From Parabacteroides sp. (GTDB lineage Bacteria > Bacteroidota > Bacteroidia > Bacteroidales > Tannerellaceae): a DNA stretch of 36,876 nt. The notes below the pieces were generated by a model. The model saw only the letters and a list, made by a program, of their open reading frames with translations, made no database searches and was not told the origin of the DNA. Position numbers and translations under genes: made by a program. The DNA lies in assembly GCA_028689545.1 (NCBI GenBank), contig JAQVCX010000023.1, positions 1-36,876 of the forward strand, read 5' to 3'. Positions 1 to 8,597 of the stretch are shown here, piece after piece (position 1 is the stretch's first letter; the number at the start of each line of letters is the position of its first letter).

Positions 1-120
1 ACGAAGCCGGCCTCAAGATTAGATCTCCCTCAAGGGTGGTTATAGACGATGACCTTGATAGGCCACAGGTGTAAGGGCGGCAACGTCGAAGCCGAGTGGT
101 ACTAATAGCCCGAGACTTTC
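1..120 (+). rRNA. 23S ribosomal RNA, 3' end only
   Basis: The first ~120 bases carry the conserved 3' end of large-subunit rRNA, ending in the typical GGTACTAATAGCCCGAGACT region. The 5' part of the gene lies outside the window. The exact 3' end is approximate. It is followed by a ~120-bp spacer and a 5S gene on the same strand, the usual order of a bacterial rRNA operon. I see no tRNA in the spacer. Confidence 0.9.
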
Positions 121-241
121 CTCACCAAGGAAGGTTGATATATTCTAAGCAGATAAGCGAAGCGAGTTCGCTTCCTAGTTGATGTCCGATAAAATGTCTA
201 TCCCGCCGAAAGCGCGTGGGATGAGTGATCAAAAAAGAAAT

Positions 242-353
<112 letters not shown>

Positions 354-376
354 TAAGAAAGGCGAGAGCCAGTAAG

Positions 377-411
377 AAAGGAGTCAGTCCAAAAGGGTTG
401 ACTCCTTTTTT
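377..411 (+). terminator. Rho-independent terminator of the rRNA operon
   Basis: A perfect 10-bp stem (AAAGGAGTCA at 377-386 with TGACTCCTTT at 399-408) closes a 12-nt loop and runs into T residues to 411. It lies just after the 5S gene and is oriented to end rRNA transcription. Confidence 0.88.
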
Positions 412-450
412 GTATATATACTCTCTGTCTTTTTCTATTTTTAGGTGTAC

Positions 451-485
451 TTTGTTGTTCGGATGGATAAGAAATTGTAATTTTG
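451..485 (+). promoter_or_regulatory. Bacteroidota-type promoter for the 513 gene
   Basis: A -7 element TAATTTTG (478-485) matches TAnnTTTG, with a TTTGTTG -33-like element at 451-457 giving a 20-bp spacer. A second overlapping match, TACTTTTG, sits at 486-493. The ATG at 513 lies about 20 nt after the expected transcription start. Confidence 0.6.
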
Positions 486-512
486 TACTTTTGTAATAGC
501 TAAGAACCTCAT

Positions 513-1418
513 ATGGATACTGAAAAGAAAGAGAATAAAGAAGTAAATAAACTTTCGCTACTTATCGTAGCGGTTATAGTGTTGGTCCTGATTATTGCTG
601 GTGCCGTTTATTATATTTATCATCAAAAGCAGCAAATGACTGATTTGGTGGAAACCTTTGATCTTGAGAAAGAATCTTTGGAAGATGAATATAATGAGTT
701 GTCTCTTCAATATGAAGGTTATAAGTTTAGCGTAGGCAATGATTCCCTTGTCGCCCTATTATCTACGGAGCAAGCGAAGGTACAACGTCTATTGGAAGAA
801 CTGCGTACGGTGAAGGCTACGAACGCCAAGGAAATAGCTCGCTTGAAAAAGGAATTGGACACCTTACGTAAAATCATGCGTAACTATGTTGTCCAGATCG
901 ATTCCTTGAATCGTGAAAATGAACAATTGAAAGTAGAGAAGAAAGAGGCTGTTCAGAAATACCAGAGGGCTACTTCACAGGCCGCTACCTTGAAAAAGGA
1001 AAAAGAGAAATTGACGGAAAGAGTAACGTTAGCTAGTCGTTTGGATGCGACGGATATTAATGTGACTCCTGTAAACTCTCGAGGAAAAGTAGCTAAGCGC
1101 ATTAAGAAGATGCAGCAATTCGTCGTGACTTTCAAGATCGCGAAGAATATTACCGCTCCTGTCGGTGAAAAGATGGTATATGTACGGATCATGAAGCCGG
1201 ATGACGATATCTTGGTGAAAAGCCGTGCGGATGTATTCGCCTTCGAGGGAAAGGAAATCAATTATTCTATGAAGAAAATGATAGAATATGAAGGTGAGGA
1301 CGTGGCTGTGACCATGTACTGGAATATCGAGGAATTCTTATCTCCGGGTACTTACCGTGTGGATATTTTCTCCGACGGTAATTTGATCGGACAGAAGAGA
1401 TTTACCTTGGATGATTAA
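513..1418 (+). CDS. Membrane-anchored coiled-coil protein of unknown function
   Basis: The 301-residue protein has a charged N-terminus, one strong membrane segment at about residues 14-36, a long heptad-rich coiled coil at about 40-175, and a C-terminal part (about 205-301) that looks beta-rich. The layout is a single-pass anchor with an extracytoplasmic rod and a globular end. I recognise it only as a conserved hypothetical of Bacteroidota. The next gene, a Crp-type regulator, starts two bases after its stop, so the two are almost certainly co-transcribed from the promoter at 451-485. No enzymatic motif is visible. It resembles envelope scaffold or spacer proteins by architecture only; no function is assigned. 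Confidence 0.85.
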   Translation: MDTEKKENKEVNKLSLLIVAVIVLVLIIAGAVYYIYHQKQQMTDLVETFDLEKESLEDEYNELSLQYEGYKFSVGNDSLVALLSTEQAKVQRLLEELRTVKATNAKEIARLKKELDTLRKIMRNYVVQIDSLNRENEQLKVEKKEAVQKYQRATSQAATLKKEKEKLTERVTLASRLDATDINVTPVNSRGKVAKRIKKMQQFVVTFKIAKNITAPVGEKMVYVRIMKPDDDILVKSRADVFAFEGKEINYSMKKMIEYEGEDVAVTMYWNIEEFLSPGTYRVDIFSDGNLIGQKRFTLDD

Positions 1419-1420
1419 CT

Positions 1421-2014
1421 ATGAATTTATCTCCCGACTTCGAGAAGTTGCTGAATTTTATTCCGGAGATTCTGTCTCGAGATGAATCTTTCCTAAAGGA
1501 TCTGGAAAGTTGTACCCGAGGCGTGACAATCCGGAAAGGGGATTATTTGATTCGTACGGGTGAGTTATGCCAAGATGCCTATTTTATTAATAAAGGGCTT
1601 TTTATCAATCAATATATTAATGAGAATGGAAATGAATGCGTAACGGGTTTCTCCTCGGATAGTATGTATCCTTTTGTTTCTACGATCGGTTATTTTACAC
1701 AAGTCCCTTCCGAGTTTGAGGTGAAAGCTATCGAGGATGGAGAATTACTTTGTTTCTCCAGAACGGATCTCGAACGTCTGTCGTTGGGATATCCGGCTTT
1801 CGCTACCTGTTATCAGAATGTGATGCTGATGATTATTTCTAAGCTCTATTCAATGTTCGCTGTCCGTCAAACCTGTAAGGCGGAGGAATTCCTGAAATAT
1901 CTTTATACGAACCATCAATGGATCATAAGCCGGGTCTCTGATAAATATATAGCTCAATATATGGGGATTAGTAATTCTTGGTATTGTAAGTTGAAGAAAC
2001 GTATCCTTTATTGA
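1421..2014 (+). CDS. Crp/Fnr-family transcriptional regulator
   Basis: The 197-residue protein has the two-part layout of the Crp/Fnr superfamily. A cyclic-nucleotide-binding-like beta barrel spans about residues 20-130, with typical positions in IRKGDYLIRTGE and YFINKGLF. A short C-terminal helix-turn-helix follows (SDKYIAQYMGISNSW at about 173-187). The phosphate-binding cassette Arg-Ser-Ala of true cAMP-binding Crp is not apparent, as is usual in Bacteroidota members, so the ligand is unknown. The gene starts 2 bp after the coiled-coil gene and is followed, after 111 bp with its own promoter-like box, by the export operon. It is a plausible local regulator of that operon, but this is inferred from position only. 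Confidence 0.88.
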   Translation: MNLSPDFEKLLNFIPEILSRDESFLKDLESCTRGVTIRKGDYLIRTGELCQDAYFINKGLFINQYINENGNECVTGFSSDSMYPFVSTIGYFTQVPSEFEVKAIEDGELLCFSRTDLERLSLGYPAFATCYQNVMLMIISKLYSMFAVRQTCKAEEFLKYLYTNHQWIISRVSDKYIAQYMGISNSWYCKLKKRILY

Positions 2015-2066
2015 ATTAATTCAATTTTATATTCGCTTTAAACCTCTATTTTTGTGCGGATTTTTA

Positions 2067-2074
2067 TATATTTG
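2067..2074 (+). promoter_or_regulatory. Promoter -7 box for the tolC-like operon
   Basis: TATATTTG fits TAnnTTTG and lies 52 bp before the ATG at 2126, inside the only sizeable gap between the Crp-type gene and the export operon. No good -33 element is seen, so it is tentative. Confidence 0.4.
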
Positions 2075-2125
2075 TCACATAGAGAATATGATGGCATTAT
2101 ACAGGTAGGTTAAAACGATATAAAG

Positions 2126-3511
2126 ATGAAACGAACTATCTTACTATTAACATTTGTAGTCACGGTGAGTTGTATGCACGCTCAGCGAATGTTGACATTG
2201 GAAGAGTGCCGGAATTTGGCGATCCAGAACAATAAGGAGCTACAAATCTCTGGAGAAAAGATCAAGATGGCGGATAATGAGAAGAAAGCCGCTTTTACCA
2301 AGTATTTCCCTCAATTATCGGCAAACGGTGCCTATATGTGGAACCAGAAGGATATAAACTTACTGGACATGGGCGCTTTATCCTCCTCCTTGAGCTCTTC
2401 TTTAGGTGGCTTGGCCCAATTACCGATGTTCCAACATTTGATGAGCGGGGTGAACGATATGCAACATTTGGATGTGCAGAATATCTGGGTGGGTAATGTA
2501 TCGTTGGTGCAGCCTGTATTCATGGGCGGGAAGATCGTTAACTATAACCAGATCACTAAGTTTGCCAAGCAATTAGCGGAGTCGATGAATAATTTGCAGT
2601 TGCAGGGCTTGATCTATAAGACTGACGAGACCTATTGGCAAGTCATATCTTTGGTAAATAAGAAGAAATTGGCGGACGCTTATGTGGATTTGCTCCGTAA
2701 GATGGATAGTGATGTGACCGCTATGATCCAGGAGGGAATCGCTACCGAGGCCGATGGCCTTTCTGTCAAGGTGAAACTGAATGAGGCGGAGATGGCCCAG
2801 ACGAAAGTTGAGAATGGTCTGGCTTTAACCCGGATGCTTTTAGCGCAAATTTGTGGCCTGTCATTGGAGGAGGACGTATCGCTTGTGGATGAGAAACTGG
2901 ATAACTTCCCGGTAGAGACAACACAAGCCTCGGCCGATGTGAATGAGGCTTTCATGAATCGTAGCGAACTGAGAAGTTTGGATCTGGCAACGAAAATCTA
3001 TAAACGCAAAGAACGTATCGCCTTGGCGGAGATGTTGCCCAATGTCGCTTTAGCGGCGAATTATTTCGTCACGAATCCCAATGTCTTTAATGGTTTTAAA
3101 AATGATTTCGCCGGTATGTTTAATGTCGGAGTTATGGTAAAGGTTCCTTTGTCCGGTTGGTGGGAAGGTACTTATAAGCGTAACTCGGCGAAAGCGGAAA
3201 CCCGCATAAAAACATTGGAATGGCAGGATGCCCGTGAGAAGATCGAGTTGCAGGTAAATCAATCCGTTTATAAAGTGAATGAAGCGGACAAAAAGTTGAT
3301 CGCTTCTTCTCGTAATATGGAAAATGCGGAAGAGAACCTGCGGCGCGCGAATTTCGGTTTCGAGGAAGGAGTTATCCCGGCCTTGAACTTAATGGAGGCG
3401 CAGACGGCTTGGGTCTCTGCTCGCTCTAGTTTGATTGACGCTCAGATCGAGGTGAAACTAACAGAGGTTTACCTGAGCAAGGCTTTGGGTAAACTGTCCG
3501 TAAATGAATAA
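2126..3511 (+). CDS. TolC-family outer-membrane efflux protein
   Basis: The 461-residue protein starts with a signal peptide (about residues 1-19) and then reads as an outer-membrane efflux protein. The N-terminal LTLEECRNLAIQNN motif is the family's first helix, and long amphipathic helices repeat in two halves, with the second-half NFGFEEGVIPALNLMEAQ motif near residue 410. Length is normal. Trimeric TolC proteins form the outer-membrane channel of tripartite exporters. It is the first gene of an operon with an HlyD-type adaptor and two ABC-2 permeases, so the four products probably form one envelope-spanning exporter. The substrate is not predictable from sequence. Confidence 0.92.
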   Translation: MKRTILLLTFVVTVSCMHAQRMLTLEECRNLAIQNNKELQISGEKIKMADNEKKAAFTKYFPQLSANGAYMWNQKDINLLDMGALSSSLSSSLGGLAQLPMFQHLMSGVNDMQHLDVQNIWVGNVSLVQPVFMGGKIVNYNQITKFAKQLAESMNNLQLQGLIYKTDETYWQVISLVNKKKLADAYVDLLRKMDSDVTAMIQEGIATEADGLSVKVKLNEAEMAQTKVENGLALTRMLLAQICGLSLEEDVSLVDEKLDNFPVETTQASADVNEAFMNRSELRSLDLATKIYKRKERIALAEMLPNVALAANYFVTNPNVFNGFKNDFAGMFNVGVMVKVPLSGWWEGTYKRNSAKAETRIKTLEWQDAREKIELQVNQSVYKVNEADKKLIASSRNMENAEENLRRANFGFEEGVIPALNLMEAQTAWVSARSSLIDAQIEVKLTEVYLSKALGKLSVNE

Positions 3512-3541
3512 GAGTAATAACAAATAAAAATATACACAGAG

Positions 3542-4555
3542 ATGAACGAGAACAAGAAGTTTTCTATCAGTAACATGATGTTAGCTTTTATCACGGTATT
3601 GGTCGTGATCGGATTGGTAGCCTTGGCGGGTTTCTTCTTGCTTACACCGCCCGACGATATTATAATGGGACAGGCCGAGGCCACCCAAGTTCGTATATCC
3701 GGTAAGGTTCCCGGACGTATCGCTTCCTATCGTTTTGGCGAGGGTGATCGGGTAAAAGCCGGAGATACTTTAGTCTTTTTAGATACGCCTGAGGTTATGG
3801 CGAAGTTGAAACAAGCGGAGGCCGCTCATGCGGCAGCGGAGGCACAGAGCGCTAAGGCGATTAAAGGTGCCCGTGTGCAAGAAATAACGGGCGCTTATGA
3901 GATGTGGCAAAAGGCGCAAGCCGGATTGACGATCGCTAAGAAATCGTTCGATCGTATCCAGAATTTATATGAGAAAGGGGTGATGTCCGCTCAAAAAAGA
4001 GACGAGGTGGAGGCTAACTACAACGCTATGGTAGCGACAGAGAAGGCTGCCCGTTCTCAATATGAGATGGCGAAGGAAGGTGCCCGTAAGGAAGATAAGG
4101 CCGCCGCCGCCGCTCTGGTGGAACGTGCGGAAGGTGCTATCGCCGAGGTGGAGTCGTATGTGGGTGAGAGCGCTTTGGTGGCTCCGATTGACGGGGAGGT
4201 TTCAGAACGGTTCCCGGAAGTTGGCGAGCTGGTTGGTACAGGCGCTCCGATCATGAATATCTCTGATTTAAATGATGTATGGGTGACTTTCAGTATTCGT
4301 GAGGATCTGTTGAGAGATATCAAGATTGGCTCGGAAGTAAACGCTTTCATCCCGGCATTAGGAGATCAACCGGTGAGGTTGAAAGTCTATTATATGAAGG
4401 ATATGGGCTCGTATGCCGCCTGGAAAGCGACAAAGACGAATGGACAATATGACTCGAAGACTTTCGAGGTGTGTGCCCGTCCGTTAGAGAAAGTCGCTGA
4501 TCTTCGTCCGGGAATGTCCGTGATCTTAAAGAAAAAAGGAAAAGAGATCTTATGA
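3542..4555 (+). CDS. HlyD-family periplasmic adaptor (membrane fusion protein)
   Basis: The 337-residue protein has one N-terminal membrane segment (about 12-34). A half-lipoyl domain follows (VRISGKVPGRIASYRFGEGD at about 46-65), then a long alpha hairpin (about 85-200) and the second half-lipoyl/beta-barrel part (DGEVSERFPEVGELV, then a barrel to the end). This order is typical of EmrA/YhiI-like adaptors that bridge an inner-membrane pump and a TolC channel. The start 30 bp after the tolC-like stop and the 4-bp ATGA overlap with the next gene indicate co-transcription and coupled translation. Close relatives in E. coli are YhiI and YbhG, which serve ABC-2 pumps. Confidence 0.92.
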   Translation: MNENKKFSISNMMLAFITVLVVIGLVALAGFFLLTPPDDIIMGQAEATQVRISGKVPGRIASYRFGEGDRVKAGDTLVFLDTPEVMAKLKQAEAAHAAAEAQSAKAIKGARVQEITGAYEMWQKAQAGLTIAKKSFDRIQNLYEKGVMSAQKRDEVEANYNAMVATEKAARSQYEMAKEGARKEDKAAAAALVERAEGAIAEVESYVGESALVAPIDGEVSERFPEVGELVGTGAPIMNISDLNDVWVTFSIREDLLRDIKIGSEVNAFIPALGDQPVRLKVYYMKDMGSYAAWKATKTNGQYDSKTFEVCARPLEKVADLRPGMSVILKKKGKEIL

Positions 4556-5730
4556 CCTATAAAGAAAGTTTGCATAGAATCTGGCTTATCGCGAAGCGTG
4601 AGGTGCATCGGCTGGTAGCTCAACCGATTTACTTCTTTTGTATGCTGATCGCTCCGGCTATCTGTGTCATTTTCTTTGTATCGTTGATGCATGAGGGATT
4701 GCCGACCGATCTGCCGATAGCGGTAGTGGATATGGATAACTCTGCTACTTCACGCAATTTGATTCGCCAGTTGGATGCCTTTGAGCAGACGGAGGTATAT
4801 ATGAAGACCCGGTCGTTTACCGAGGCTCGTCTGGAAATGCAAAAGGGGAATGTATACGGAATCTTTTACATTCCATCCGGTTTCACGGTGGACGCTACAT
4901 CTGGAAAGCAGCCCCGGTTGTCTTTCTATACGAATGGTACCTATTTGATCGCCGCTTCCTTGCTGTTTCGGGATATGAAAACGATGTCTGTCTTGGCCGG
5001 TGCCGCCGTGGGTTTGCAGATCGGGCAAGCCAAAGGATATACCGAGGCGCAGATCATGGGACAGCTACAACCCATCGTGATCGATACGCATCCGATCGGT
5101 AACCCGTGGTTGAATTATTCGGTATATTTGAATAATACGGTCTTGCCGGGTATCATCCAGTTGATGGTATTTCTGGTGACCGTATTTAGTATCGGTATGG
5201 AAATTAAATATTCTACATCCCGTAAATGGTTGAATATGGGAGGAAACTCCATCGCTGTTAGTTTGTTGGGAAAGTTATTGCCACAGACGGTTATTTTTAC
5301 GGTCGTAGGCTTTATGTATTGTGCGGTGCTGTATGGATTTAATTCGTTCCCGTTAAATAGCGGTTGGTTTCCGATGCTTTTGGCGATGTTTTTGCTGATT
5401 ATTTCCTCTCAGGCGGTAGGCGTATTTATGATCGGCGTGTTACCTACTCCCCGTTTAGGGCTTAGCTTTGCCAGCTTGTTCGGAATGATCTCGTTCTCCA
5501 TTGTCGGATTCTCGTTTCCGGTACAAGGTATGGACCCTACGTTGCAAGCGTTGGCACGTTTGTTTCCTTTGCGGCATTATTTCTTGATTTATGTCGATCA
5601 AGCCTTGAACGGGCGAGCGCTATTCTATACGTTGAGCGAGTACCTTTGGTTGCTGGGATTCCTGATCTTGCCGTTCCTTATCGGGCGGAACTTGAAGAGG
5701 GCGTTGTTGGATTTCAAATATCTACCGTAA
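4552..5730 (+). CDS. ABC-2 type transporter permease, first of pair
   Basis: The 392-residue protein has the YhhJ/YbhR-like ABC-2 permease layout. One membrane helix lies near residues 24-45, a large periplasmic domain spans about 50-195 (including AVVDMDNSATSRNLIRQLDA, typical of these permeases), and five further membrane segments follow to the C-terminus. There is no Walker A, Walker B or ABC signature, so this is the membrane part only. The start codon overlaps the stop of the HlyD gene (ATGA). Together with the next permease it should form a heterodimeric channel that needs an ATPase, which is not encoded here. Confidence 0.9.
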   Translation: MTYKESLHRIWLIAKREVHRLVAQPIYFFCMLIAPAICVIFFVSLMHEGLPTDLPIAVVDMDNSATSRNLIRQLDAFEQTEVYMKTRSFTEARLEMQKGNVYGIFYIPSGFTVDATSGKQPRLSFYTNGTYLIAASLLFRDMKTMSVLAGAAVGLQIGQAKGYTEAQIMGQLQPIVIDTHPIGNPWLNYSVYLNNTVLPGIIQLMVFLVTVFSIGMEIKYSTSRKWLNMGGNSIAVSLLGKLLPQTVIFTVVGFMYCAVLYGFNSFPLNSGWFPMLLAMFLLIISSQAVGVFMIGVLPTPRLGLSFASLFGMISFSIVGFSFPVQGMDPTLQALARLFPLRHYFLIYVDQALNGRALFYTLSEYLWLLGFLILPFLIGRNLKRALLDFKYLP

Positions 5731-5742
5731 AAACTGTATGTG

Positions 5743-6999
5743 ATGAAAAAAGAGTATCGTTTACGATATATCATAAAGGAAGGTCTTCTGGATACGTTTT
5801 ATATTTGGAAAGAAGAATTGAAGAACGTGTTTAAGGACGAGGGGGTCTTGATTTTCTTCTTCTTGGTTCCTTTCGCTTATCCGCTGCTTTATTCATTTAT
5901 ATATAATAACGAGGTAGTGCGCGAGGCGAAAATGGTGGTGGTAGACCAAAGTGATTCCTATTTGAGCCGTGAGTTTACCAGACGGGTTAACGCCACGCCG
6001 GATGTGGAAGTAATAGGTACTTGTCCGGATCTGGCGGAAGCTAAGAAGATGCTGGACGAGAAGAAGGCCTATGGAATTTTGCTTTTCCCCTCGGATTATA
6101 GTGAGGACCTGCATGAAGGGCGACAGGCAACCGTCTCGTTGTATAGCGATATGAGCGCCTTATTGTTTTATAAGGCTTTCCTGCTGGCGGCGACAGAGGT
6201 ATCCTTGGATATGGGTAAGGAACTTCGGATGCATAATAATCCGTCATCTACGGATAAGATGGATCAGATCACGGTAGATCCGATCCCGTATGAATCGGTG
6301 GCGTTGTTTAATTCCCAGAATGGCTTTGCCAGTTTCTTGGTGCCGGCTATCTTGATCTTGGTGTTGCAACAGACCTTGATCTTGGGCATCGGAATGTTGG
6401 GAGGAACGGCCCGGGAAAAGAACCGTTTCCATAGCTTGGTGCCTATTTGCCGGCATTTTAATGGTACCTTGCGTATCGTGTTCGGTAAGTCGTTGACTTA
6501 TCTGTTGCTATACGTGGTGGTTTGTATCTGGGTATTGGCGATTGTCCCTCGGTTATTCTCTTTACCTCAAGTTGGTGAGCCACTGACTATTTTGTTGTTC
6601 CTATTGCCTTACCTGTTTGCTTGTATTTTTCTGTCGATGACGCTATCTGGATTTATGACGAGTCGTGAATCGCCTATGCTGGTGTTCGTTTTCACGTCTG
6701 TCATCTTGTTGTTTATCTCGGGTGTCTCTTGGCCGGAGGCGGCTATTCCCCCGTTTTGGAAAGCGGTAGGTTACTTGTTTCCTTCCACTCCGGGTGTCCA
6801 AGGATTTATCCGGATCAACACGGCTGGCGCTTCCTTGCATGAGGTGGCGCATGAATATCGGGTGTTATGGATTCAGGCGGGTGCCTATTTCATCTTGTCT
6901 TGCGTCATTTACCGCTATCAGATCATGCGTAGCCGCAAGATGATCATTAAGCAGTATCGGTATATGAAGATGCAACGGATGTTGCGAGAAAAGGAATAA
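5743..6999 (+). CDS. ABC-2 type transporter permease, second of pair
   Basis: The 418-residue ABC-2 permease has an N-terminal cytoplasmic stretch, a first membrane helix (about 39-56), a large periplasmic domain (about 60-205) with the VVVDQSDSYLSREFTRRVN region, and several C-terminal membrane helices. The ATG at 5743 was chosen over the in-frame GTG immediately before it because Bacteroidota strongly prefer ATG. It starts 12 bp after the first permease and ends the operon at a strong hairpin. It is homologous in layout to its neighbour but clearly diverged, which suggests a heterodimer. No nucleotide-binding domain is present. Confidence 0.9.
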   Translation: MKKEYRLRYIIKEGLLDTFYIWKEELKNVFKDEGVLIFFFLVPFAYPLLYSFIYNNEVVREAKMVVVDQSDSYLSREFTRRVNATPDVEVIGTCPDLAEAKKMLDEKKAYGILLFPSDYSEDLHEGRQATVSLYSDMSALLFYKAFLLAATEVSLDMGKELRMHNNPSSTDKMDQITVDPIPYESVALFNSQNGFASFLVPAILILVLQQTLILGIGMLGGTAREKNRFHSLVPICRHFNGTLRIVFGKSLTYLLLYVVVCIWVLAIVPRLFSLPQVGEPLTILLFLLPYLFACIFLSMTLSGFMTSRESPMLVFVFTSVILLFISGVSWPEAAIPPFWKAVGYLFPSTPGVQGFIRINTAGASLHEVAHEYRVLWIQAGAYFILSCVIYRYQIMRSRKMIIKQYRYMKMQRMLREKE

Positions 7000-7032
7000 C
7001 CTCTCTGTTACGGGTGTCGTAACAGAGAGGTT
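6998..7032. terminator. Perfect 15-bp hairpin between convergent genes
   Basis: AACCTCTCTGTTACG (6998-7012) pairs perfectly with CGTAACAGAGAGGTT (7018-7032) around a 5-nt loop. The left arm begins inside the stop codon of the second permease. It sits between convergent genes (plus to 6999, minus from 7054) and is the likely bidirectional transcript end, although no T tract follows on either strand. Confidence 0.65.
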
Positions 7033-7053
7033 ACGGAGAGGGTAGATGGGTGA

Positions 7054-8442
7054 TTAGATTTTAACTTTCGGTTTATACATATCCTCGGCGGTCAGGCCAC
7101 ATTCTTTCATCATGCGGATGCTGTAAGACAGATCGCTGACGTTCGGTGTCACGTTGTTACTTCCAAACGTGAATTTAACGCCGGCGGCTTTCGCTTTCAT
7201 AAAGATCGCTTTATTCGGGATGCTGTATAGCTCGTTGATCTCCAGTGCTTTTCCGCTCTTTGCCAATGCCTCTACGAAACGGTTCATGCGAGCCTCCGTC
7301 CAGAACTCATCAAAACGCTTATCCATCGGAGAGGGTAAGAAACAAGGATTTACATAGATATCTACCGGCTCTTCCAATACGGAACAGATACGATCCACGA
7401 TCATGTCCATATATTGCTCCTCATTCTCGATCCAAGTCTCTTCCGGCATCCATAGGCGGGTACGGCGACCTTTATTGTCCTTGAACGTCAAAGCGTCCGT
7501 AAATACATAGTCGAACTCTTTAAGCGTCTCGGGCGAGAAAGTGGTTAGCCATTCGCGTCCTTCCGCTTGCATACCAAGGATGAAAGGCTGTGAGCGCATC
7601 TCATTTAGGTAATCCATGACTTGTTGGTCGTTCGTGATCGGGAAACCGATGCCGCAGTTCGGTGCGATGGTATAATTGATACCGGTCTTGCGGGATTGCT
7701 TGGCGGCGACTTCCTTGGTCAACCCACCTTTTAAGTGCACGTGGTAATCCAATACCGGGAAGTCCGATTGATGTAATTTGATGATCTCATCATTTTGCTC
7801 ATCGTTGGCCTCCGCCAATTGCGCGTTGATATCGATCGTGGATTCATCAATTACGTTCACGGCGATATTCTTGATCTGGATCTCACCGCTACCATTACTC
7901 TCTATGCCAAACGTCCCTTCCGATAATAAGGCGTAGGCATTCGCATCCGTACGATACGGGGCAGTCGGCTGGATATACTCCACGACCGGTTCGCCGTTTA
8001 TATTTACATCGATCTCTTGTCCGGCAACCCGGATATCCATCTTGAACCATTGATCTTCTTTTACGAAGCTTTTAGTCAAATTCCGAACGGAGACAAGACT
8101 TCCTGTCATTTTCCACCAAACCTTATCAGCCCGGTCATTATTGATAGCGATACGATATCCTTTCTTCAATGTCGGGTTCGTATGGAACCAGACGGCGCCT
8201 TTGCCTCCCGGGGTAGTACGTAACTCAAGGGTCAGGTCGAAGTTTTTGTATTTGCCGTTTTTCAATACGGCCAGTGCGTCAGTACCTTTCAAGGTCATTA
8301 TGTCGTCTTGAACGGAGGCATCGCCTGTCATTTTCCATTTGTCACTATCTTTGCCCTCGAATAAGGTGCCACTGCCGGAAACACTACAGGCGGTGGTCAG
8401 GACAAAGAGAAGGCCCATCGCTAGAATTGATAATCTTTTCAT
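7054..8442 (-). CDS. Lipoprotein fusing a DUF1080 (3-keto-glycoside hydrolase-like) domain to a PHP-like domain
   Basis: The 462-residue protein begins with a lipoprotein signal peptide whose likely lipidated cysteine is Cys19 (VLTTAC). Residues about 26-195 form a concanavalin-like DUF1080 domain (LFEGKDSDKWKM; GAVWFHTNP; YALLSEGTFGIESNGSGEIQI near its end); this family includes 3-keto-disaccharide hydrolases. Residues about 228-455 look like a PHP-type metal-dependent hydrolase domain starting with DYHVHLKG (His234, His236), with EINELY and TFGSNN near the end. It lies divergent to a TIM-barrel epimerase that is also an apparent lipoprotein, so both may act on oxidised sugars in the periplasm. 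Substrate and activity are inference. The domain calls are from motif recognition only. Confidence 0.82.
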   Translation of the reverse strand: MKRLSILAMGLLFVLTTACSVSGSGTLFEGKDSDKWKMTGDASVQDDIMTLKGTDALAVLKNGKYKNFDLTLELRTTPGGKGAVWFHTNPTLKKGYRIAINNDRADKVWWKMTGSLVSVRNLTKSFVKEDQWFKMDIRVAGQEIDVNINGEPVVEYIQPTAPYRTDANAYALLSEGTFGIESNGSGEIQIKNIAVNVIDESTIDINAQLAEANDEQNDEIIKLHQSDFPVLDYHVHLKGGLTKEVAAKQSRKTGINYTIAPNCGIGFPITNDQQVMDYLNEMRSQPFILGMQAEGREWLTTFSPETLKEFDYVFTDALTFKDNKGRRTRLWMPEETWIENEEQYMDMIVDRICSVLEEPVDIYVNPCFLPSPMDKRFDEFWTEARMNRFVEALAKSGKALEINELYSIPNKAIFMKAKAAGVKFTFGSNNVTPNVSDLSYSIRMMKECGLTAEDMYKPKVKI

Positions 8443-8474
8443 GATATAAATGATTTAAGTAATAATAGATTCCC

Positions 8475-8482
8475 CAAAGATA
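8475..8482 (-). promoter_or_regulatory. Promoter -7 box for the DUF1080-PHP gene
   Basis: On the minus strand this reads TATCTTTG, a match to TAnnTTTG, about 33 bp before the ATG at 8442. It shares the 155-bp divergent intergenic region with the box at 8556-8563. Confidence 0.5.
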
Positions 8483-8555
8483 GCGAAAATTGAAATACGA
8501 TGTTATTTTTAAAGATTTTAACTTCCATAAAGATCTAAACCTAAGAATATAGTCT

Positions 8556-8563
8556 TACTTTTG
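8556..8563 (+). promoter_or_regulatory. Promoter -7 box for the TIM-barrel lipoprotein gene
   Basis: TACTTTTG fits TAnnTTTG and lies 34 bp before the ATG at 8598. With the minus-strand box at 8475-8482 it makes a divergent promoter region. Confidence 0.55.
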
Positions 8564-8597
8564 TAAAGATTCTCAATCAAACTTAATAAATAGTACT

